64,000 bases of DNA from Acidobacteriaceae bacterium (GTDB lineage: Bacteria > Acidobacteriota > Terriglobia > Terriglobales > Acidobacteriaceae): assembly GCA_030041305.1 (NCBI GenBank), contig JASHOC010000235.1, positions 1 to 64,000 on the forward strand, written 5' to 3'. This document shows positions 1 to 7,065 of this stretch, in pieces; position 1 is the first letter of the stretch, and every line of letters starts with the position of its first letter. Below the pieces are notes generated by a model, which ran no database searches, was not told the DNA's origin, and saw nothing but the letters and a program-made list of their open reading frames with translations. The translations under genes were made by a program, and so were the position numbers.

Positions 1-42
1 AGGATAGAGCCGCAAGAGAGCTACGAATATCCGCTCAAACAT
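1..42 (-). CDS. Permease N-terminus, cut off by the window edge
   Basis: An ATG at 42 opens a frame reading MFERIFVALLRLYP before the window ends. A good Shine-Dalgarno (GAGGGGG) precedes it, and it overlaps the stop of the PadR gene by 8 nt, so the two are probably translationally coupled. The hydrophobic, RLYP-ending start resembles the N-termini of acidobacterial duplicated permeases, which normally follow a PadR gene. Only 14 codons are visible, so the family assignment rests on context. Confidence 0.5.
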   Translation of the reverse strand, partial: MFERIFVALLRLYP

Positions 43-385
43 AATCCCCCCTCAGGATCTTCCTGGCGCGTGCAACCCGCAAGATTCCTGCGAGCCTTTC
101 GGCTTCGGCCCGCGCCACCTTCCGCCCGCCGGTGGTCAGTCTGTAGTAGCGTCTGCGCTCATGGCCGGGCAGCGGCTCAGCAAGGTGGCTCACCTCTTCA
201 ATGAGGCCCTCTTCCAATAGCGCCTGAACAGAGCCGTAGAGGGTTCCGGGGCCGAGCCTTATTCGGCCCTCGGTTTGTTCTTCCACCCGGCGCATAATGG
301 CGTAGCCGTGCAGATCGGAATCGGCAAGCGCGAGTAGAATCTGAAACGCAGCGGAGGGCAAAGGGCTGAGCTTTTGCTTTGGCAT
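35..385 (-). CDS. PadR family transcriptional regulator
   Basis: A 116-residue winged-helix regulator. Residues 14-80 match the PadR core: an LLALADSDLHGYAIMRRVEE helix pair, then LGPGTLYGSVQALLEEGLI for the recognition helix and wing, then RRRYYRLTTGGR. PadR proteins bind DNA as dimers and usually repress their own operon until an effector binds. The gene runs leftwards and overlaps the start of a probable permease at the edge, the usual PadR-ADOP pairing. Two inverted repeats lie just upstream of its start and are candidate operators. The effector cannot be inferred. The start at 385 has a weak ribosome site, but no better in-frame start is visible. Confidence 0.9.
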   Translation of the reverse strand: MPKQKLSPLPSAAFQILLALADSDLHGYAIMRRVEEQTEGRIRLGPGTLYGSVQALLEEGLIEEVSHLAEPLPGHERRRYYRLTTGGRKVARAEAERLAGILRVARARKILRGDYV

Positions 386-396
386 AGTGAGCGACC

Positions 397-425
397 ATCG
401 ATATAACGATCAACGCTATATCGAT
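397..425. promoter_or_regulatory. 9-bp inverted repeat, candidate PadR operator
   Basis: ATCGATATA at 397-405 is repeated inverted as TATATCGAT at 417-425 with an 11-nt spacer. It lies 12-40 nt upstream of the padR start, where an autoregulatory operator is expected. AT-rich dyads are typical PadR targets. The function is inferred from position only. Confidence 0.5.
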
Positions 426-460
426 TGACAATCATCTCCCCACTGAGAGATGATTGTCAA
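425..460. repeat. Perfect 14-bp inverted repeat
   Basis: TTGACAATCATCTC (425-438) and GAGATGATTGTCAA (447-460) are exact reverse complements around an 8-nt loop. It abuts the smaller dyad upstream of padR. It could be a second operator, a hairpin, or the end of a small mobile repeat. The TTGACA at its outer edges could serve as a -35 box on either strand. Confidence 0.6.
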
Positions 461-796
461 GCGCTTTGCCCAGATGTCGTCCGGCGAAAGGCATAAAGGG
501 TGGGCGGCGGGTGTACACTGGGGGCAATTGCCAGCCTCCTCCCCCAAAGAACTCCCCGATGAGGTGATCACAGCCCTACGGCTTATCATCAATCCCGCTT
601 TGACGCCTAAATCCGATTTTGGGCGAGACTCTGGCAACACTCCACATTCCCATCCCCTCAGAGCGCGCATGGACACCCGCCGCCCCTTGCGATAACATCC
701 TTCACGCTGCCAAAACCGCAGGTCCGATGAGCTTCCTGCCTTCGCAGTGGAGATATCGTCGGCGGGGCGTAAAGCGGTTCCTTTTCTTTTCCAAAT
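461..796. other. No intact gene
   Basis: Open frames cross this stretch on both strands, but none carries a recognisable domain or a good ribosome site. The minus-strand frame 416-937 is a permease N-terminus only in its first 47 codons, so the remainder is probably scrambled DNA left by a deletion. Confidence 0.5.
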
Positions 797-937
797 ACCT
801 CCTCGCCGCCGCAGGTTTTCCTCCATGGCGAAGTCGATCTGCGTGTGCAACACCTCATCGAGGTCCTCGCCCAGTTTTCTTTTGCCAGGAGATCCTACGC
901 AGCGATTTATTACGATGCGGGCCCAGTTCATTCGCAT
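797..937 (-). pseudogene. Relic of an ADOP permease N-terminal domain
   Basis: The first 47 codons of this minus-strand frame closely parallel the start of the intact permease beside it. NWARIVINRCVGSPGKRKL aligns with DWVRILISRCAGFFGKGKL, and EDLDEVLHTQIDFAMEENLRR aligns with EDLDEELRTHIDFAVEENVRR. Similarity then stops and none of the membrane or extracytoplasmic domains follow. It begins 2 nt beyond the stop of the intact copy. This looks like a tandem duplication in which the downstream copy lost almost its whole length. Confidence 0.8.
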
Positions 938-938
938 C

Positions 939-3599
939 CTACTCCGCTCTTAGCGCCTGCATTGGATCGATGGACGCGGCATTGCGTGCCGGGAGCCAGG
1001 CCGCAGCCATCGCGATCGCAATTAGTAGGGCTGCCGCAAGTGAGAAGATTAGCGGGTTGATCGCGGTTACTTCAAACAGAAGACTTGCCAGCAAGCGAGC
1101 GCTAGCAAGTGCACCGGCCAAGCCGATAGTGATACCCAATAGGGTCAGCCGGGCACCCTCGACCATCATCATGATCAATACATCACCGCGACGCGCTCCT
1201 AACGCCATGCGTACTCCGATCTCGCGTGTGCGTTGCGCGACAGCGTACGACATCACTCCATAAATTCCTATGCATGCCAGCAGCAAAGCTAGCCCCGCGA
1301 ACGCAGAGATAAGCGCCGAACTAGCGCGGGGGATCGCCAGCGTCTGTTTGGCGAGCAGATCCATGGGAACCGCCCTGAATACAGGAAGATTGGGGTCAAC
1401 GCTCCATAGCGCCTCTTTAGAGGACTTCACCATCGATGCTGGTTCTGTTTCGGTGCGCAGAGTAAAGGCAACGAGCGAATACGGTTGCTGGGCAAAGGGC
1501 CGATAGATATCCGTATGGGTAGGCTGGTCTTGGCCGAACGCCTTTACGTCGCCGACTATGCCTACAATACGCCACCAGTCAGGCTGCTCCGCGCTTCCCA
1601 GGTTCAGCTTTTCACCGACCGGATCCTTGTTCGGGAAGAACTCCCTGGCCAGCGTTTGATTGATCATTGCCACATGGAGTGCATTTGTGCGGTCCGCCGC
1701 GCTAAAGTCGCGACCACGAATCAACGGGATCCCCATTGTGCGCAGGTACCCCGGAGTGATAACGCGATTATCGGCTTCGGGGGTCTGCCCGTCCTTCGGT
1801 GGAGCTTCTCCGGGGAGCAGGAAAGTTGTTGTCCCCCAAAAACCAGTCAGAGGCAGGAAGTTGGTCGCCGCAGCCGATTTTACCCCAGGCAACGCACTCA
1901 ACCGGTTCACGACGCCTTCGACGAACCGAATCCTCTTCGTCTGATCGGATCGGGGGTAGCGGTCAGGCGGCAGAAACAGTTGCAGAGAGAGAACATGATC
2001 CGGCTGAAAACCCAGGTTGGAGTTGACCACTTTTCTGAAACTTGCCACCAGCAGTCCCGCGCCGGTTAATAACATAAGGGCGAGAGCTATCTCGCCGACC
2101 ACCATAACGCTCCGCGAAAAGCTGGAGTGGCGACTTGCTGTACTGCCGCGTTCCGACTCGTTTATGGTGGCGTCGGCGTTGATTCTTACGGCATTTAGCA
2201 CCGGGACAATTCCAAAGAGAAATCCAGTGAGCAGTGTGATCGCCAACGCGAAGAGAAGGACCCCGTCATTTATAGGGATTTGCGTCACCTTTGGAATATT
2301 CAGATTGGCGACATCATTTGGAAAGAGCCCGAGAAGGAAGCGGGTTCCTGCCATCGTCAGAGCTATTCCAGCCGCGCCGCCATTCGCGGCGAGGAGAAGA
2401 CTTTCTGTGACGAACTGGCGCAACAGGCGTTGGCGAGTGGCCCCCAAAGCCAGTCGAACCGCGATCTCTTTCTGGCGTTGAGTATTGCGAACCAAGGCGA
2501 GTCCGGCGGTGTTCGCGCAGGCGATCAACAGCACCAGCAAAACAGCACCCATCAGGATCAGCAGCGGTTTCCGAATATCTCCGTTGAGTTGTTCACGCAA
2601 CGGAACCAGCACAACGCGATTTCCACTATCCGTCGTCGGGTGAGCAATTGCTGTCTCCGCCTCGACAGCATTCAGCGTCTTCTGTGCTTCAGCGATTGAG
2701 ATTCCTGGCCGCAAACGGCCAAGAATGCGGACGTAAGTATGGCTGAAGTCATCAAACGCTGCCGGGGCTATCGCAGCCGGGACCCAAATCTCCACGGAGG
2801 TTGGGTAGTCGAAGCCACGGGGCATTACCCCCAGTACTGTATACGAGCTTCCATCCAGCGTGATAGCTTTGCCGACAATTTCGGGATCGGATTGAAAGGT
2901 CGTCCGCCAAAGATGATTGCTCAGGAGAACTACCTTTGGACCTCCCGGTTTGTCTTCCTGATCTGTGTAGAGACGTCCGATTTGCGGTGCAACGCCCAAT
3001 ATGCGCAGGTAGTTTGCCGAAACAGCATACCCAATAAGGAGTTGTGGTTCCCCCTTTCCGGTCAGTGTCATTTCGTCGTCATAAGAAAGAGCGAGAGTCT
3101 CGAAGACGCCGCTGCGCTGCTTCCAGATCGCAAAATCGCCGGGTGTGCTCGGCAGAGGTTCACCACCTCGGGCGGGATTCGTCGTCCATACCGCCACAAT
3201 GCGGCCGGGGTCCTTGTACGGCAAAGGAGCCAGCAACACCGCTTTAACGACGGAGAATATCGAGGTCGTTGCTCCGATACCGAAAGCCAGGGTGAGAATT
3301 GACGTAGCGGCAACCCCCCGGGATTTAGAGAGTTGGCGAAAGCCGAACCGGATGTCCTGCAACATGGTTTCGAGAATGGGTAGGCCACGTTGTATGCGGT
3401 ATTGCTCGCGCGTTTGTGTCATCCCTCCAAATTCTCGCAGTGCATTCGTTCTCGCCTCCTGTTCAGACATGCCGCGCCTTACGTTCTCCTCGACAGCGAA
3501 GTCGATATGCGTCCGCAACTCTTCATCGAGGTCCTCGTCCAGCTTTCCTTTGCCGAAAAATCCCGCGCAGCGGCTTATCAGAATGCGAACCCAGTCCAT
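939..3599 (-). CDS. ADOP-family FtsX/MacB-like ABC permease
   Basis: An 886-residue permease with two repeats of the MacB periplasmic-core plus FtsX arrangement. It has an N-terminal cytoplasmic segment (residues 1-70, EDLDEELRTHIDF), a first membrane helix near 90-115, an extracytoplasmic domain, three helices near 345-480, a second helix near 500-520, another extracytoplasmic domain, and three C-terminal helices (about 765-875). It ends in the family hallmark DPMQALRAE. No ATPase domain is present and none is adjacent, hence an orphan permease. It follows a PadR gene by 9 nt, so the two form an operon. Substrate unknown. A ribosome site (GGAG) supports the start. Confidence 0.92.
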   Translation of the reverse strand: MDWVRILISRCAGFFGKGKLDEDLDEELRTHIDFAVEENVRRGMSEQEARTNALREFGGMTQTREQYRIQRGLPILETMLQDIRFGFRQLSKSRGVAATSILTLAFGIGATTSIFSVVKAVLLAPLPYKDPGRIVAVWTTNPARGGEPLPSTPGDFAIWKQRSGVFETLALSYDDEMTLTGKGEPQLLIGYAVSANYLRILGVAPQIGRLYTDQEDKPGGPKVVLLSNHLWRTTFQSDPEIVGKAITLDGSSYTVLGVMPRGFDYPTSVEIWVPAAIAPAAFDDFSHTYVRILGRLRPGISIAEAQKTLNAVEAETAIAHPTTDSGNRVVLVPLREQLNGDIRKPLLILMGAVLLVLLIACANTAGLALVRNTQRQKEIAVRLALGATRQRLLRQFVTESLLLAANGGAAGIALTMAGTRFLLGLFPNDVANLNIPKVTQIPINDGVLLFALAITLLTGFLFGIVPVLNAVRINADATINESERGSTASRHSSFSRSVMVVGEIALALMLLTGAGLLVASFRKVVNSNLGFQPDHVLSLQLFLPPDRYPRSDQTKRIRFVEGVVNRLSALPGVKSAAATNFLPLTGFWGTTTFLLPGEAPPKDGQTPEADNRVITPGYLRTMGIPLIRGRDFSAADRTNALHVAMINQTLAREFFPNKDPVGEKLNLGSAEQPDWWRIVGIVGDVKAFGQDQPTHTDIYRPFAQQPYSLVAFTLRTETEPASMVKSSKEALWSVDPNLPVFRAVPMDLLAKQTLAIPRASSALISAFAGLALLLACIGIYGVMSYAVAQRTREIGVRMALGARRGDVLIMMMVEGARLTLLGITIGLAGALASARLLASLLFEVTAINPLIFSLAAALLIAIAMAAAWLPARNAASIDPMQALRAE

Positions 3600-3608
3600 G
3601 CGTGGCTC

Positions 3609-3947
3609 CTATCGGGACACCGCGAGAAAACGCGACATCGTTGCCGCAATGCGTTCCCAGTTTTCCGTTTCCGCTCCAATTTGTTTTTTCCCAAGGCGGC
3701 TGAGTGAGTAGTATTTGGCGCGGCGGTTGTTCTCTGAAGTTCCCCACTCTGCCTTGATATAGCCCCGCTGTTGCAGACGGAGAAGTGCGGGGTAGATTGT
3801 TCCCTGATTGAGGCTAAGAGTTGCATCGCTGACCTGTTCAATGCGGCGCGCGATGCCGTAGCCGTGTAATGGACCCATCGATTCGAGTGTTTTCAGCACC
3901 ATCAGGTCCAGGGTTCCTTGAAGAACATCCGATTTGCTCTCTGCCAT
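3609..3947 (-). CDS. PadR family regulator of the ADOP operon
   Basis: A 112-residue PadR protein starting MAESKSDVLQGTLDLMVLKTLE, which matches the acidobacterial PadR type that accompanies ADOP permeases. The recognition region reads LNQGTIYPALLRLQQRGYI and the wing ends RAKYYSLSRLGKKQ. The longer ORF start at 4058 is rejected because AGGAAG sits 5 nt before the ATG at 3947, where family members begin. It lies immediately upstream of a permease (9-nt gap) and is divergent from a second one, so one regulator may control both. Confidence 0.92.
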   Translation of the reverse strand: MAESKSDVLQGTLDLMVLKTLESMGPLHGYGIARRIEQVSDATLSLNQGTIYPALLRLQQRGYIKAEWGTSENNRRAKYYSLSRLGKKQIGAETENWERIAATMSRFLAVSR

Positions 3948-4078
3948 ATTTCTTCCTGTTGCATTTCTACATAAGTTTGCCACCCGCTTCGGTAGAATGT
4001 CAACAGGGGAATGGCCGCTCTCCATCGCTGGATGAGTCCGTCGGGAAAGCTTTCTCAACGAACTTCAGTGGTTGTAGG
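3948..4078. promoter_or_regulatory. Shared intergenic region between PadR and a divergent permease
   Basis: The 131 bp between divergent starts must hold the padR-permease promoter on the minus strand and probably one for the plus-strand permease. A TTGACA lies on the minus strand about 50 nt upstream of the padR start, but no convincing -10 box is placed at normal spacing. No clear operator dyad was found. Confidence 0.35.
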
Positions 4079-6592
4079 ATGGAGTCCCAAGTGCGGCGTA
4101 ATGCCGATGTGCATCTGGGGAATCCCACGCGAATTCGCGAAGAAGTCTGGACCATGAACAGCATTCCGGGACTGAACACTTTGGGGCGAGACCTACGCCA
4201 CACTTCAAGGCAGCTTGTGCGCAGCCCCTGGTATACGCTGACGGCAGTCCTGATTTTGGGAATCGGGATCGGGTCAATCACCGCGATTTTCAGTGTGCTA
4301 GACGCGGTGCTCTTTGAGCCGCTTCCGTTTGCACATCCCCGCAGGCTCATCGCCATTCGTTCCGTGCCGAGCGAGACCGCATCGATCCCCACGATTGAGG
4401 ACTGGCAGCGCCGGAGCATCAGCTTTCAATCACTGGCCGCGTATCGGGGTTGGTCTCCGGAGGTTCGTACGCCCCTGGGGTCCGGCGGCGACGTTCTTGA
4501 AGTGTCGCAGAATTTCTTTTCCACGCTGGGCGCATCTTTTGCGGTCGGCCATGACTTCATCCAGACCGGCGACGAGCGCGATTGTCCCGAGCAGGCCATT
4601 CTGAGCGGGGGATTTTGGAAACAGTTGGGCGGCGGCCAGGATCTCGACGGGCGATCTCTCCAAATCGACCATCGAACGTTTCGGATCGTCGGCGTGCTGC
4701 CTTTGGCGCAAGACATCGAGGGGACTTACGCGCTTGATCATCCGGACATCTTTGTTCCCATCGGCTGCGACGCCAACTCCAGAGTTAACGAGCGAGGAGA
4801 CAATGACTTTTGGGTTCTTGGTCGGCTGCGGCCGGGCGTGTCGATCAAAAGCGCCGCCGCTGACTTGGCTCACGTCGAAGCGAATCTGCTTAGGGACTAC
4901 CCGAACTCCTACGGCGGCGTCAATGGACGTCCTCCCTTGCTGATCCCTTGGCTGACGGTGCTTACCGGCACCGCGACAGGTCCGGCATTGCTGACCGCTT
5001 TCGGCGCGTGCGGGCTGTTGCTTCTCCTCGCCTGCGCCAACTTGGCCAACTTGATGCTCGCGCGAAATGTCCGCCGCCGTCAGGAATTTGCTGTGCGGGC
5101 CGTCCTCGGCGCAGGTGCTCGGCAACTCCTCCGTCAAATGCTCATCGAGAATGGTGTTTTGGTGCTAATGGGCTCGTTTATGGGCTTGCTCCTGGCGAAC
5201 GGAGCGCTTAATCTCCTGCGCAATGCGCGGACCATACAAATACCGCGCCTCGAACACGCATCCATCAACCTCCCGGCTGTGGCGTTCGCCGTCTGCGCCG
5301 CAATGGTAGTCGCGCTGATCCTGACGCTTCTACCAGCGACGCGAACCCTGCGCCCCAGTTTGCTTGAGGACCTCGCGGGCCACAGTCGCGCATCGGAAAC
5401 AGGCAGTCTCCGCCGCATCGGAAGGACTCTGGTAGCGGCGCAGATCGCCTTTTCGATCATGCTTGTGGCTTGTGCGTCGTGGATGGTCGCCGGAATCTAC
5501 ACGCTTCTGAATCAGTCACTGGGTTTCAACCCCGATCATCTCCTTATGGTGGGGGTGGATATTGAACACAGTAGCGCACTGCCCACCTACAATGCTGCTC
5601 GAGCGTCCGCGTACTATGGTCAGCTTGTCGCCGCGTTACGCTCGCTCCCCAGCGTTACAGGCGTCGCTGCGGCGAAGGATCCGCCGCTTGGCGGCGCTGT
5701 CAATCGCTACACTTTCTGCTCCGATACGCACCCGGACGAGTGCAGACATCCTGCGATGGTAAATCCCGACTCGTTCGATATCACGACGGGTTATTTCGCC
5801 ACCGTGCAACAGCCCCTGCTGGAAGGCCGCAATTTTACCGCCAACGACGACGTGGGGCCGCCCGTAGTCGTTGTGAATCAAGTGCTTGCGAACCGCGAAT
5901 GGCCGGGACAGAGCGCAGTCGGACATCGCGTTAAGACGGGCGAACTGGACGGATGGGCTACGGTCATCGGCGTGGTCGGGAACGTGCGTAGCTTTAGTCT
6001 CGATGTCTCTCCAGGAGCGGACCTCTACCTGCCAATGTCCTACCGGCCCCCCACCCACATGGTCCTCCTGCTTCGTACACGAAGCGATGCGGCGGCCCTA
6101 GCGAAAACTGTCCGACACCTGGTCCATACCCAGCATCCCGATTTGCTGTTGTACCACGTGCGCACGATGCGCGAGGAGATGGGCGACGAGGTGGAATTTC
6201 GGGGCTTTCTCATGCAGATCGCTATCGTTTATGGAGCCTTGTCACTCTCGCTCGCCATTTTGGGCGTTTACGGACTGCTGGCCTACGAGATTTCTCTTCG
6301 CCGGAAGGAGATTGGGATCCGTGTCGCGCTCGGCTCCTCGCAGGCATCGGTCGTGCGGCTGCTGCTTCTCCAGGAATCACGCTGGGTGATTGGCGGAGCC
6401 ATGGTTGGCCTCGTTGCTGCGATGATCTGTGGCTATGCGCTGCGGGCACAAATCTACGGGCTGACTGCAAATTCCGCAGCAGTTTTGAGCATCTCCTTCA
6501 TGTCATTGGTGCTCCCGGCGCTGGTTGCGATAGCGGTACCGGCATGGCAGGTTGTCGTCGGTAACCCGTTAGGTGCGTTGCACACGGAATAG
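4079..6592 (+). CDS. ADOP-family permease with a shortened N-terminus
   Basis: Duplicated FtsX/MacB permease with the usual order: helix (LTAVLILGIGIGSITAIFSV), extracytoplasmic domain, three helices, second helix (LVAAQIAFSIMLVACASWMV), second extracytoplasmic domain, and C-terminal helices ending NPLGALHTE. The start is uncertain. The frame is open from 3869, but family similarity begins only at LGNPTRIREEVW, just after the ATG at 4079; the next candidate is 4154. The long DELDEE-type N-terminal domain of sister copies is mostly missing, which suggests an N-terminal deletion or degraded reading frame. Divergent from padR. Confidence 0.85.
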   Translation: MESQVRRNADVHLGNPTRIREEVWTMNSIPGLNTLGRDLRHTSRQLVRSPWYTLTAVLILGIGIGSITAIFSVLDAVLFEPLPFAHPRRLIAIRSVPSETASIPTIEDWQRRSISFQSLAAYRGWSPEVRTPLGSGGDVLEVSQNFFSTLGASFAVGHDFIQTGDERDCPEQAILSGGFWKQLGGGQDLDGRSLQIDHRTFRIVGVLPLAQDIEGTYALDHPDIFVPIGCDANSRVNERGDNDFWVLGRLRPGVSIKSAAADLAHVEANLLRDYPNSYGGVNGRPPLLIPWLTVLTGTATGPALLTAFGACGLLLLLACANLANLMLARNVRRRQEFAVRAVLGAGARQLLRQMLIENGVLVLMGSFMGLLLANGALNLLRNARTIQIPRLEHASINLPAVAFAVCAAMVVALILTLLPATRTLRPSLLEDLAGHSRASETGSLRRIGRTLVAAQIAFSIMLVACASWMVAGIYTLLNQSLGFNPDHLLMVGVDIEHSSALPTYNAARASAYYGQLVAALRSLPSVTGVAAAKDPPLGGAVNRYTFCSDTHPDECRHPAMVNPDSFDITTGYFATVQQPLLEGRNFTANDDVGPPVVVVNQVLANREWPGQSAVGHRVKTGELDGWATVIGVVGNVRSFSLDVSPGADLYLPMSYRPPTHMVLLLRTRSDAAALAKTVRHLVHTQHPDLLLYHVRTMREEMGDEVEFRGFLMQIAIVYGALSLSLAILGVYGLLAYEISLRRKEIGIRVALGSSQASVVRLLLLQESRWVIGGAMVGLVAAMICGYALRAQIYGLTANSAAVLSISFMSLVLPALVAIAVPAWQVVVGNPLGALHTE

Positions 6593-6720
6593 TCGGGTAC
6601 CAATAAGAAGCTATCTCTCTGAAACTTCCGACTTCGACGCTTTAGATCCTTGTTCGGAGTTGGCGGCCGGGTGGTCGTAACTTGTTCGAGCAACATCCAC
6701 ATTTGTGATATGGCGAAGAT

Positions 6721-6870
6721 CGCGGCGACCCCGATATCCGCTTCATCGAGCCCATGGAGTGCCTCCCCGTTGCCATGATTCCCGAAGGGCCGACTTGGAC
6801 CTACGAGATCAAGCTCAACGGTTACCGGGTAGTGCTTCGACAGGGTCGCGGCCAGGAGAATTTGGTGCGT
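6721..6870 (+). pseudogene. Relic of an ATP-dependent DNA ligase (LigD-type) domain
   Basis: Read in frame from 6721 this gives RFIEPMECLPVAMIPEGP, then TWTYEIKLNGYRVVLRQG. This is the start of the ligase domain of LigD/LigC-type enzymes, which seal DNA ends in bacterial non-homologous end joining. Motif I is normally K-x-D-G-x-R; here it reads KLNGYR, so the Asp is replaced. Nothing before or after the roughly 45 codons is ligase-like, and no start codon or ribosome site fits. It is a short broken fragment not present in the ORF track. Confidence 0.75.
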
Positions 6871-7065
6871 CCATCTGGCCTCTGCTATGGATGGCCTGGG
6901 AATGTTTCGGGGTTAGGAAAGGCTTAGTGTAAAGATGTGAAGTTCCCCACGGGTGCGATTACGGCTTAAGCATTGACGCTTGGTTCATGGACAAGGCGCG
7001 AACGCGGTGGCCGGTGGCGGAAGTTGTGGCGCGAGCAATTTGGCTCACTGCTGAGGAGAGCTGAG

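Noticed and set aside
416-937. 173-codon ORF as an intact gene
   Set aside because: Only the first 47 codons resemble a permease N-terminus and the remainder is not protein-like, so it is listed as a relic.
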